Source: Gammaproteobacteria bacterium
GTDB taxonomy: Bacteria > Pseudomonadota > Gammaproteobacteria > HK1
DNA length: 64,000 nucleotides
Reading direction: 5' to 3'
NCBI GenBank assembly: GCA_012103455.1
Contig: WLWT01000003.1
Coordinates: 868,001-932,000 of the forward strand
A model generated the notes under the pieces. It ran no database searches and had not been told where the DNA came from. It saw only the letters and a list, made by a program, of their open reading frames with translations. Of this stretch, positions 45,141 through 51,747 are shown one piece after another; the stretch's first letter is position 1, and each line of letters begins with the position of its first letter. Made by a program: the position numbers and the translations under genes.

Positions 45141-45287
45141 TGGGCAGCATCGGTGCCGCGGTACTGCCGGCTTTGGTGATGGCGCTGTTGGGCGGCGTCG
45201 CCGGATGGGCACTCACGTGGTTGCACCGGCGCTTGCCCCGTGATGAATCGGGCTTAGTGGCTCGTATTGATGCGCTGTTGCCGCAGA
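44865..45287 (+). repeat. Duplicated rnfA-3'/rnfB-5' segment, copy A
   Basis: 423 bp covering the end of rnfA and the first 148 bases of rnfB. The same sequence returns at 46292-46588 with a few substitutions and a 126 bp deletion (corresponding to 44976-45101). Identity ends at base 45287, where an attC-like sequence begins. Confidence 0.92.
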
Positions 45288-45341
45288 ATAAGGGGCTCAA
45301 GCAGACGCTCGTAAACTCGCACCGTTTAGTCCAGCGTTATG
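45287..45341 (+). other. attC-like site (partial), upstream boundary of the inserted cassettes
   Basis: Begins at the breakpoint of the truncated rnfB and ends in GCGTTATG, the attC core-site form (GTTRRRY-like). GGGCTCAAGC on the left pairs imperfectly with GTTTAGTCC on the right (7 of 9 positions), as the inner L boxes of attC sites do. The outer left box (AATAAG) is only a partial match to CATAAC, as expected if the site was cut at the junction with rnfB. Confidence 0.5.
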
Positions 45342-45345
45342 TTTG

Positions 45346-45362
45346 CAACACACGCTGTGTGC
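45346..45362. promoter_or_regulatory. Possible operator of the toxin-antitoxin pair
   Basis: ACACA-CGC-TGTGT is a short perfect inverted repeat directly before TATTAT, a plausible -10, and 35 bases before the antitoxin start. Autoregulation by the antitoxin or TA complex at such a site is typical of these families, but here it is inferred only from position. Confidence 0.35.
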
Positions 45363-45396
45363 TATTATTCATAGAAATCAAATTGAGATATGGAAC

Positions 45397-45618
45397 ATGT
45401 CTACCGCGATAAATTCGGTAGTTGATCAAGCGCTTAAATTAACTGCGTCTGAGCGCTCCGATGTAATTGAAAGATTACTTGCTAGCTTGGATGTACCTGA
45501 TGCTTCTATTGATGCAATATGGGGAAAAGAGGCAGATGCACGTATAGAGGCTTATGAAAAAGGAGAGATTGAAGTAGTACCTGTACACGAGGTATTTAAA
45601 AAATACCAAAAATCGTGA
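45397..45618 (+). CDS. Antitoxin of a RelE/ParE-type system (addiction module protein family)
   Basis: A 73-residue protein (STAINSVVDQALKLTASERSDVIERLLASL, then a C-terminal segment with WGKEADARIEAYEKGEIEVV). The pattern L-x-x-x-E-R-x-x-x-x-x-L-L-x-S-L and W-x-x-E-x-x-x-R are hallmarks of the small addiction-module proteins (TIGR02574-like) that pair with RelE/ParE toxins. It overlaps the toxin start by four bases. It is clearly richer in A and T than the rnf genes around it and is bounded by attC-like sites, so it appears to be horizontally acquired as a gene cassette. Confidence 0.85.
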   Translation: MSTAINSVVDQALKLTASERSDVIERLLASLDVPDASIDAIWGKEADARIEAYEKGEIEVVPVHEVFKKYQKS

Positions 45619-45920
45619 ACATTTCATTTCTTAAAGTCGCCCAATTAAAGCTAGATGAAGCGTTTGAATATTACGAATCTACTCAAGAGGGTCTGGGTTT
45701 TAGGTTTCAAGCAGAAGTAGAAAATGCTATTTCTCGGATAGAGCGGTTCCCAAAGATGTACCAAGAAATAGGACGTTACTCTCGTCGATGTTTGGCACAT
45801 AAATTTCCGTATGGGGTAATCTATCAAGTCAGGAAAAAACCCAACCAAATTTTGCTAGTTGCTATTGCTCACTTGCATAGAAAACCGGACTATTGGTATT
45901 CAAGAGAAAGGCAAACATAA
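45615..45920 (+). CDS. RelE/ParE family toxin
   Basis: A 101-residue protein starting with GTG inside the antitoxin gene. LKLDEAFEYYESTQEGLGFRFQAEVENAISRIERFP, then RRCLAHKFPYGVIYQV and ILLVAIAHLHRKPDYW follow the ParE/RelE fold: two helices, then a sheet ending with the conserved H-x-x-R-x-P-x-Y-W motif. ParE members poison gyrase and RelE members cut mRNA; the sequence alone does not decide between them. Its TAA stop lies inside the first box of the attC-like site that follows, the usual compact layout of an integron cassette. Confidence 0.88.
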   Translation: MNISFLKVAQLKLDEAFEYYESTQEGLGFRFQAEVENAISRIERFPKMYQEIGRYSRRCLAHKFPYGVIYQVRKKPNQILLVAIAHLHRKPDYWYSRERQT

Positions 45921-46006
45921 CAAAGCCATAAACCCGGATCGCAAAAAGCATAGCTCCTCATACCTCGTCGCCCTGCTTTTTGCTCCCGGTTATGGCAGTC
46001 GTTATG
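45915..46006 (+). other. attC-like integron recombination site
   Basis: 92 bp palindromic site. The left arm reads ACATAAC-AAA-GCCATAAACC and the right arm GGTTATGGC-AGTC-GTTATG. The arms are complementary except for small bulges, the asymmetry seen in single-stranded attC recognition. An inner stem pairs GCAAAAAGCA with TGCTTTTTGC. The left box overlaps the toxin stop codon, and the right box GTTATG is followed 17 bases later by the next ORF. Size, symmetry and position all fit attC. Confidence 0.78.
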
Positions 46007-46023
46007 AATTAAAAGGAGTTCTC

Positions 46024-46149
46024 ATGAAATTAACGATGGCCTTCATATTCGTATTTTTGTTATGCGGAAGAGCTGTTGCTGATGAGGCGCCATCGCTTTT
46101 TGTTGAAGGTGGCACAAAATCCTTATTTGTAAGTAAAGAGCACCTTTAA
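46024..46149 (+). pseudogene. Second cassette ORF, secreted protein cut off by a MITE
   Basis: ATG at 46024 follows AAAAGGAG by six bases, directly after the attC-like site, as expected for a cassette gene. It encodes a signal peptide (MKLTMAFIFVFLLCGRAVA, cleavage before DEAPS) and then only about 20 more residues. The last four codons, Glu-His-Leu-stop, are the terminal repeat of the MITE at 46138. The original protein was presumably longer. I do not recognise the family. Confidence 0.6.
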
Positions 46150-46291
46150 AAATAGTCATTTAAAAATAGTCATTTTTTCGTGAGTGCAAGGAAGCACCGC
46201 GCGCGGAACCGCAGTGTATAGGTCATACCTGAGGATTCGAGCACGGCGCTGACGCCGCAATCGCGGAAAAAGTGCATTTTTAGAGGCGCCC
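46138..46291 (-). mobile_element. MITE-like element, copy 5 (in the rnf insertion)
   Basis: A 154 bp copy in the reverse orientation. It begins GAGCACCTTTAAAAATAG and ends ATTTTTAGAGGCGCCC. It is longer than the others because a 14 bp stretch (AAAATAGTCATTTA) is tandemly duplicated near the left end. It truncates the cassette ORF at 46024 and directly abuts the second copy of the rnfA/rnfB segment, so one edge of the duplication coincides with the element's end. Confidence 0.85.
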
Positions 46292-46588
46292 TTAGGTATT
46301 TATTTGCCTCTGATCACAACCAATTGTGCGGTGTTGGGTATCGCTCTGTTAAGTGTGCGTAATGCTTCTAGTCTACTGGGTGCGGTCACTTATGCTGGCG
46401 GACTCGCTTTTATGGGCTTTACCGGCCTAGATACCAGGTAATGGGCAGCATCGGTGCCGCGGTACTGCCGGCTTTGGTGATGGCGCTGTTGGGCGGCGTC
46501 GCCGGATGGGCACTCACGTGGCTACACCGACGCTTGCCCCGTGATGAATCGGGTTTAGTGGCTCGCATCGATGCGCTGTTGCCGCAGA
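46292..46588 (+). repeat. Duplicated rnfA-3'/rnfB-5' segment, copy B
   Basis: 297 bp matching 44865-45287 apart from a 126 bp deletion (after GCTGGCGGA) and scattered substitutions, for example GCTTCTAGTCTACTGG here against GCTTCCAGTCTAATGG in copy A. It starts exactly where the MITE ends. The rnfA part (46292-46440) has no start of its own and is a remnant; the rnfB part is the 5' end of the intact gene. Confidence 0.92.
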
Positions 46589-46977
46589 CCCAGTGTGCTC
46601 AATGCGGGTTTGCGGGATGCCGCCCGTACGCCGAGGCTATCGCCGCCGGGCAGGCCGCCATCAATCGATGCCCGCCCGGTGGCGAGGCGACAGTAGCTGC
46701 TTTGAGCCAGTTGCTGGACCTGCCGGCGCGGCCAGTCGATGTCGGCTTCGGAGTGACCAAACCACCGCAGGTGGCGTATGTGGATGAGTCGCGGTGTATC
46801 GGTTGCGCGCTGTGCATACCGGCGTGCCCGGTGGACGCTATAGTAGGAGCGCGGCGTTATACCCACACGGTGATTGCCGCGTACTGCACGGGTTGCGAGT
46901 TGTGCTTGCCGCCCTGTCCGGTTGATTGCATCGAACTGCGGTGTGCGCAACCAAAGCCCGGGGGCATGCCTTCGTGA
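46441..46977 (+). CDS. rnfB: Rnf electron transport complex subunit B (intact copy)
   Basis: A 178-residue Fe-S subunit. An N-terminal membrane anchor (AAVLPALVMALLGGVAGWALTW) is followed by the four-Cys domain starting TQCAQCGFAGCRPYAEAI and a C-terminal pair of [4Fe-4S] ferredoxin motifs (CIGCALCIPACPVDAI; CTGCELCLPPCPVDCIEL). It passes electrons between ferredoxin or RnfC and the membrane part. Its stop overlaps the rnfC GTG by four bases. The upstream 1.3 kb insertion separates it from rnfA, so expression must now read through a TA cassette and a MITE or start from a new promoter. Confidence 0.94.
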   Translation: MGSIGAAVLPALVMALLGGVAGWALTWLHRRLPRDESGLVARIDALLPQTQCAQCGFAGCRPYAEAIAAGQAAINRCPPGGEATVAALSQLLDLPARPVDVGFGVTKPPQVAYVDESRCIGCALCIPACPVDAIVGARRYTHTVIAAYCTGCELCLPPCPVDCIELRCAQPKPGGMPS

Positions 46978-48404
46978 AATGGTCTTGGCCGGGCAAGTGG
47001 TGGACCGCCGCGACATCAGATCCACTCGAGTATCGGAATTTTCAGTATCCGCACGGCATTCACCGGATGCCGTTGCCGGCTCGCCTGTCGTTCGCCGGAG
47101 CCAGCGACACGCACTGCATCGCCGTCAGGCAGGGCGAGGCGGCGATGGTAGGACAGGTGCTGGCGATACCACTCGGTGATCACCATGTCCCTTTGTTGGC
47201 GCCGGTGGATGCCACGGTGCGGATATTGACACAAGACCGTGGGTCTTTCCGTATTCATCTACAGCCGTCCACGGCCGCTATAGCCGCAGAGGCCGTCGAG
47301 AGGCATGATTCCTTGACCCTAGCTAGCCTAGTGCGTCAGGTGCGGCGCGCGGGTGTGGCTGGTATGGGTGGCGCCGGATTTGCCACCCACCGGAAGTTGG
47401 CGCTGGCCGCTGCGGCCGGTGTACACACGCTCATTATCAATGCAGCCGAATGCGAGCCGGGTCTGGCCAGCGATGCTTACCTGTTGCGTTACGATGCGGG
47501 GCGGGTAGCGTTGGGTGTACGGGCGCTGCGCCGCGCACTCAGTTTGAATCGGGTGGTCTTGGCAGCCAAACAGGCTTACCGGATAGCGGGCGTAGAGTGC
47601 GTTCGCGCTGCGTCGAACTACCCCGCGGGCGATGAGCGTGTATTGGTCCGGCAGATCACCGGCAAGCAGCCGATGGGCGCCCTGCGGCCCATAGATATGG
47701 GTGTCGTAGTGTTCAATGCGGCAACGGTGGCGGCCATAGGGGACGCGGTGCGGAACAAGCCGCTGGTGCATCGCTTGGTGTCTGTGAGGGGTCCGGCGGT
47801 TCGCCAGCCGCGCGTGTTGCAGGTGTTGCTAGGCACGCCATTCGAGGATGTGCTGGCCGCGTGCGGGACCGTCGCTAGCGGGCTGCGCATTCTTGAAGGT
47901 GGTCCCATCATGGGCCGGCCGGTCGAGCCCGATGACGGGATCGGTCCCGCCACTACTGGTGTTTGGGCGGAGCCCCCTGGTGGGCAGCCGGTGCGATATC
48001 CGTGCATTCGGTGCGGTCTTTGTGTCGATGCATGTCCTATGGATCTGCATCCGCAAGCCATCTGGGCGGCGTCCACGAAGCAGGCCTTAGGCGAGGCAAC
48101 ACTTGACGACAAAGCACTTACACTTCGCGCCGTGGACGGCTGCACGGGCTGTCGCGCCTGTGATTTGGTTTGCCCGAGCCATATAGCATTGGCTAGCCGT
48201 TTTTTGGCTTTACAAAACAGCCGGCGGCAGCAAGCGGCGGCTAGAAAGGCGGCCAGCGCCGCTTTGGCTCGTTTCAAGGCGCATCAGGCAAGAGCGCTGT
48301 CACGGCAGGCGCGGGCTCGAGCGGGCGTGCGGCAGGGGAACGAGTCCGCTGCTGATATTCATGCAGTACTGGCGGCCGCTAAGCGCCGCCGCGGCCGTTC
48401 TTGA
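46974..48404 (+). CDS. rnfC: Rnf electron transport complex subunit C
   Basis: A 476-residue peripheral subunit that binds NADH and FMN and two [4Fe-4S] clusters. The N-terminal barrel-sandwich (LPLLAPVDATVRI), the Complex-I-51K-like FMN/NADH fold (AGVAGMGGAGFATHRKL; NAAECEPGLASDAYLL) and the cluster motifs CIRCGLCVDACPMDL and CTGCRACDLVCPSHI are present. The start is a GTG at 46974 in GTGA overlap with rnfB. It lacks the long Ala-rich C-terminal extension of E. coli RsxC (740 residues). Confidence 0.93.
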   Translation: MKWSWPGKWWTAATSDPLEYRNFQYPHGIHRMPLPARLSFAGASDTHCIAVRQGEAAMVGQVLAIPLGDHHVPLLAPVDATVRILTQDRGSFRIHLQPSTAAIAAEAVERHDSLTLASLVRQVRRAGVAGMGGAGFATHRKLALAAAAGVHTLIINAAECEPGLASDAYLLRYDAGRVALGVRALRRALSLNRVVLAAKQAYRIAGVECVRAASNYPAGDERVLVRQITGKQPMGALRPIDMGVVVFNAATVAAIGDAVRNKPLVHRLVSVRGPAVRQPRVLQVLLGTPFEDVLAACGTVASGLRILEGGPIMGRPVEPDDGIGPATTGVWAEPPGGQPVRYPCIRCGLCVDACPMDLHPQAIWAASTKQALGEATLDDKALTLRAVDGCTGCRACDLVCPSHIALASRFLALQNSRRQQAAARKAASAALARFKAHQARALSRQARARAGVRQGNESAADIHAVLAAAKRRRGRS

Positions 48405-49339
48405 TGCTGCTGAGAGTTGTGCGCTCCAAGGTCTCCCGTTCAGTGCCTACTACCATGTTATTGGTGGCGGTGGCATTGATGCCGGCGGTGGTGATGCAAA
48501 CGCTGAGTTTCGGCACTGGGGTACTCAGCAACATCGCCATGCTGGTGGTGCTGACGGTTTTCTTGGAAGTGGCCGCCGCGGTGTTGCGCCGCCGCCCGCC
48601 GCTTGCGGCCTGTAGCGATGGCAGTGGGTTGGTAACTGCTTTGTTATTGGGCCTGTCACTGCCTCCAGGGATTGCCTTCGGCCCGCTCTTCCTCGCTGCG
48701 ATGTTCGCCATTGTTTTGGCCAAGCATCTCTACGGCGGGTTGGGTCACAATCCATTTAATCCGGCCATGGTTGGATATGCGGCAGTACTGGTGACATTTC
48801 CCGCCTTACTTGGTCACTGGCCGGCGGGGGCGGATGCGATAGCCGCTCCGGGCTTGCGGGGGATCGATGCGCTGACGGCGGCGACGCCGCTGGATGAGCG
48901 GCGGCAATTGCCCATGGCCGCAGAGTTAGGGGTGGTGTTGGCGTTGGCAAAGTGGGACCCCTGGCCGTGGATCAATGCCGCGTACATGGCCGGAGGCATT
49001 GTGTTGGTGGTGCTAAGAGCAGCGGATGTTTGGTTAGTGGCGGGATTTCTCCTAGGGTTGGTAATCTTTGCTTATATGCCGTTCGCGCACGCCGAAGGAT
49101 TTATCTTCCACGCATTGCACGGTGCCACCATGGCAGGAGCATTTTTTATCGTGACCGATCCGGTCTCTGCCCCGGAGCAGCGTGCCGCCCGCTTCATCTA
49201 CGCCGCGGCCATTGCCGCCATTACCGTCACTATTCGTGAAGTGGGGGCATTTCCGGACGGACTCGCGTTTGCTGTTTTATTGATGAACGCGGCTGGCCCG
49301 GCGTTGGACCGTCTAGTGCGTGCCTGGTCTCGCAGATGA
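48404..49339 (+). CDS. rnfD: Rnf electron transport complex subunit D
   Basis: A 311-residue polytopic NqrB/RnfD-family subunit. It includes MLVVLTVFLEVAAAVL, the GHNPFNPAMVGYAAVLVTFP signature and a DALTAATPLDE motif, whose threonine is the expected attachment site for covalent FMN. C-terminal helices follow (GATMAGAFFIVTDPVSAP). It is somewhat shorter than E. coli RsxD (352). The start ATG at 48404 overlaps the last base of the rnfC stop; a TTG three bases before it is an alternative. Confidence 0.92.
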   Translation: MLLRVVRSKVSRSVPTTMLLVAVALMPAVVMQTLSFGTGVLSNIAMLVVLTVFLEVAAAVLRRRPPLAACSDGSGLVTALLLGLSLPPGIAFGPLFLAAMFAIVLAKHLYGGLGHNPFNPAMVGYAAVLVTFPALLGHWPAGADAIAAPGLRGIDALTAATPLDERRQLPMAAELGVVLALAKWDPWPWINAAYMAGGIVLVVLRAADVWLVAGFLLGLVIFAYMPFAHAEGFIFHALHGATMAGAFFIVTDPVSAPEQRAARFIYAAAIAAITVTIREVGAFPDGLAFAVLLMNAAGPALDRLVRAWSRR

Positions 49340-49920
49340 ATGCGCCCGGCACTGTGACGGGGGCGGTACTGTTGGGCGCTGGCGCCGCGCTTGCCGCCTG
49401 GCTCGCTGGAGTCACGGCGCAGCACAGCGCTAGCCGGATAGCGCACAACCAGGAAGTACAAAAAAACGCCCGCATCGAGCAACAACTACCCTGGCTAACT
49501 GGAACACATTGGCGGCGATATACGAAGCGCCGGCATATGCGAGGGCGTGGCGTGTTGCTGACGATAACTGGCCCGGATGGAGTCTACAGGGTTTGGTCTC
49601 CATGGTACGCCGAACAGGGCTACAATGGGCGCATCGCGTTGCTCATAGCGCTCGATGAGGCGTTCTGTATACGTGCTCTTGATGTTTTGTCGCACCGCGA
49701 GACGCCTGGGTTAGGTGATCGTATGGAACGCCGGCACGGTGTATGGCTGGACCAGTTCGTGGGGCGCTGCGCGTACGGTGCGCCGACTTTGCATAGGCCG
49801 TGGTTGACCCGTGCCGATGGCGGTTCAGTCGATGTATTGACTGGGGCAACGGTTACTTCCAGGGCTATAACCGCCGGTATTCATGCGGCCTTGAAGCAAA
49901 CCGTTGAGCTAGGCAGATGA
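49336..49920 (+). CDS. rnfG: Rnf electron transport complex subunit G
   Basis: A 194-residue single-span periplasmic flavoprotein. The helix GTVTGAVLLGAGAALAAWLAGV anchors it, and the motif VDVLTGATVTSRAITAGIHAAL near the C-terminus contains the SGAT-type sequence (here TGAT) to which FMN is attached through threonine. The segment HRETPGLGDRMER is also conserved in RnfG. It overlaps rnfD and rnfE by four bases each, fixing one co-translated series. Confidence 0.92.
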   Translation: MNAPGTVTGAVLLGAGAALAAWLAGVTAQHSASRIAHNQEVQKNARIEQQLPWLTGTHWRRYTKRRHMRGRGVLLTITGPDGVYRVWSPWYAEQGYNGRIALLIALDEAFCIRALDVLSHRETPGLGDRMERRHGVWLDQFVGRCAYGAPTLHRPWLTRADGGSVDVLTGATVTSRAITAGIHAALKQTVELGR

Positions 49921-50618
49921 TGCGACAGCTAATGTGGCGCAGTATCTGGCGTAACAATCCGGCTACCGTACAACTGCTGGGCCTTTGTCCGATGTTAGCC
50001 GTCAGCAATACTGTGATTAACGCGGTGGGCCTTGCCGCTGCCACCACGGCTGCTTTGCTGATGCTGAGCGTGTGCGTATCGGCGAGCCGGCGATGGGTGG
50101 CGCAAGAGGTACGTTTACCGTTTTACGTCATCGTTTTGGCCACAGCGGTCACGTTGACAGATTTATTGATGGCGGCGTACGCCTTCGAATTGCACCAGCG
50201 CCTCGGCATTTTTATTCCACTCATTGTCACCAATTGTGCGCTACTAGGAAGGGCGGAAGCGTTTGCCTCGAAACACGGTCCTTGGTCCGCTGCGGTGGAT
50301 GCTATTGCCACTGGCCTCGGGTTTACTATTGCGCTCGTGAGTTTGGGCGCACTGCGCGAGGTGCTCGCCTTGGGCACTTTGTTGAGCGGTGCGGACACGT
50401 TATTTGCTGGTGGTGAACGGTGGCTTATCCAGGTGCACTCCGATGAAGGGGGGCTTTTGGCACTGCTGCCGCCGGGAGCATTTTTCGGATTGGCGTTGCT
50501 TGCCGCGTGCACTAATTTGCGGCGCGATCGGTGGCCGGCCGGTGGTGGGCGGCCCATGGATGCCAAGGCTGTAGATACGAGGCCGACGGATGCGATGGGA
50601 AACAGTGGCCGTGAGTAG
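49917..50618 (+). CDS. rnfE: Rnf electron transport complex subunit E
   Basis: A 233-residue membrane protein homologous to RnfA and inserted in the opposite topology. It has NNPATVQLLGLCPMLAVSNTVINAVGL at the start, LGIFIPLIVTNCALLGRAEAFA in the middle and LLPPGAFFGLALLAA near the end. The last ~30 residues are a polar tail (GGGRPMDAKAVDTRPTDAMG) with a short imperfect repeat. It closes the rnf operon 12 bases before nth, the conserved linkage. Confidence 0.93.
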   Translation: MMRQLMWRSIWRNNPATVQLLGLCPMLAVSNTVINAVGLAAATTAALLMLSVCVSASRRWVAQEVRLPFYVIVLATAVTLTDLLMAAYAFELHQRLGIFIPLIVTNCALLGRAEAFASKHGPWSAAVDAIATGLGFTIALVSLGALREVLALGTLLSGADTLFAGGERWLIQVHSDEGGLLALLPPGAFFGLALLAACTNLRRDRWPAGGGRPMDAKAVDTRPTDAMGNSGRE

Positions 50619-50630
50619 AGGATTGACCGG

Positions 50631-51272
50631 GTGAATGCTGAAAAGAGGACGGCAATATTCTCCCGCCTGCGGGCGGCCAACCCCGAGCCACGTACGGAGC
50701 TGGAATACAGCTCTCCTTTTCAATTGTTGATCGCCGTCATTCTCTCGGCGCAAGCGACCGATAAGAGCGTCAACGTGGCCACCCGTGGCTTGTTTGCCGC
50801 GGCGCCTACCGCTCACGCTATGGCCGCGTTGGGTGAGCAGGGCGTGCGCCAATACATTCGCACCATCGGTCTGTTCAACGCCAAAGCCAAGAATGTCGCC
50901 GCCACATGCGAGGCGTTGGTGACACAGTATGGCGGTGAAGTACCCGCTGAACGCGAATTTCTAGAAGCGCTTCCGGGGGTTGGCCGAAAAACCGCCAATG
51001 TGGTTCTCAACACCGCCTTCGGTCAGGAAACCATGGCTGTGGATACGCATATCTTCCGCGTAGCTAACCGCGCTCGCATCGCCACCGGTAAAAACGTACG
51101 GCAGGTCGAAGATCGCCTGATGCGCCTCGTTCCAAAGCCATTTCGCCTGCATGCGCATCACTGGCTCATTTTGCACGGGCGGTATGTGTGTAAAGCGCGT
51201 AAACCCTTATGCGCCGCCTGCGCCATATCCGATCTTTGCGAGTACGAGCATAAAACCGATGTTTCCGGCTGA
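50631..51272 (+). CDS. nth: Endonuclease III
   Basis: A 213-residue DNA glycosylase/AP lyase that removes oxidised pyrimidines. The helix-hairpin-helix LPGVGRKTANVVLN includes the catalytic lysine, the catalytic aspartate lies in AVDTHIFRVANR, and the C-terminal [4Fe-4S] loop is CKARKPLCAACAISDLC. GTG start at 50631, 12 bases after rnfE. Its end overlaps the DUF1841 gene by 14 bases. Confidence 0.96.
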   Translation: MNAEKRTAIFSRLRAANPEPRTELEYSSPFQLLIAVILSAQATDKSVNVATRGLFAAAPTAHAMAALGEQGVRQYIRTIGLFNAKAKNVAATCEALVTQYGGEVPAEREFLEALPGVGRKTANVVLNTAFGQETMAVDTHIFRVANRARIATGKNVRQVEDRLMRLVPKPFRLHAHHWLILHGRYVCKARKPLCAACAISDLCEYEHKTDVSG

Positions 51273-51630
51273 TCGGGGCCAATTGCGGGCATGCTATGCG
51301 CAAGCGTTTCACAAGTGGCAAACAAAAGCGCCGCTTGAACCGCTAGAGGCATTGGTCGGCGAAGTGGTGGCAGAGCATCCGCAGTACCATCGACTGGTGA
51401 AAGTGGCCGGCAAAGCTAGGAAAGAGGAGGGTACTTTTGAGTTCGCCAGGGGCGAGCCCAATCCATTTTTACATTTGAGCATGCATGTGGCCTTGTGCGA
51501 AGGGCAAAGCTGTGCTCGGCATAATGCCGAGCACAGCATGATGGAGTGTCTAAGTGAGATCATGTGGTCGGCCCAGACGAACCATCGCCCGCCCGATGAA
51601 GCGGCGTTTTTGCGCTGCTTGCGCCGGTAG
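51259..51630 (+). CDS. DUF1841 family protein
   Basis: A 123-residue conserved protein of unknown function. The family is recognised by the helix AFHKWQTKAPLEPLEALVGEVVAEHPQYH and the C-terminal NPFLHLSMHVALCEGQ ... HNAEHSMMECLSEIMW block, with several invariant histidines and glutamates that could bind metal. The start at ATG 51259 overlaps the nth end by 14 bases. DUF1841 next to nth is common in proteobacteria. A long perfect palindrome (51509-51537) lies in the middle of the coding sequence. Confidence 0.85.
   Translation: MFPADRGQLRACYAQAFHKWQTKAPLEPLEALVGEVVAEHPQYHRLVKVAGKARKEEGTFEFARGEPNPFLHLSMHVALCEGQSCARHNAEHSMMECLSEIMWSAQTNHRPPDEAAFLRCLRR
51509..51537. repeat. Perfect 14 bp inverted repeat inside the DUF1841 gene
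   Basis: GCTGTGCTCGGCAT and ATGCCGAGCACAGC are separated by one base. It encodes residues around the HNAEHS motif. In RNA it would form a 14 bp stem with almost no loop. No T-run follows, so it is not a typical terminator. Confidence 0.85.
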
Positions 51631-51747
51631 CTCCCCGGCGCTGTGGTACTGCTCCGAGTGCCTTCCTTGAGGTAAGAGGATGCACGCGCGTGCCGCTTCG
51701 GAGCAATGCTATAGTTTCCTAGTATCCGGTAATGGGAGGAAAAACCA

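Larger units (their letters stand above)
45140..45412 (+). pseudogene. rnfB: Truncated rnfB copy
   Basis: The first ~49 codons match the intact rnfB at 46441 (GSIGAAVLPALVMALLGGVAG, DESGLVARIDALLPQ), covering the N-terminal membrane anchor but none of the Fe-S cysteines. After LLPQ the frame runs into integron-cassette-like DNA and ends after another 41 unrelated residues. It would yield only a membrane anchor with a foreign tail. The full-length gene downstream means the operon still has one working rnfB. Confidence 0.88.
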
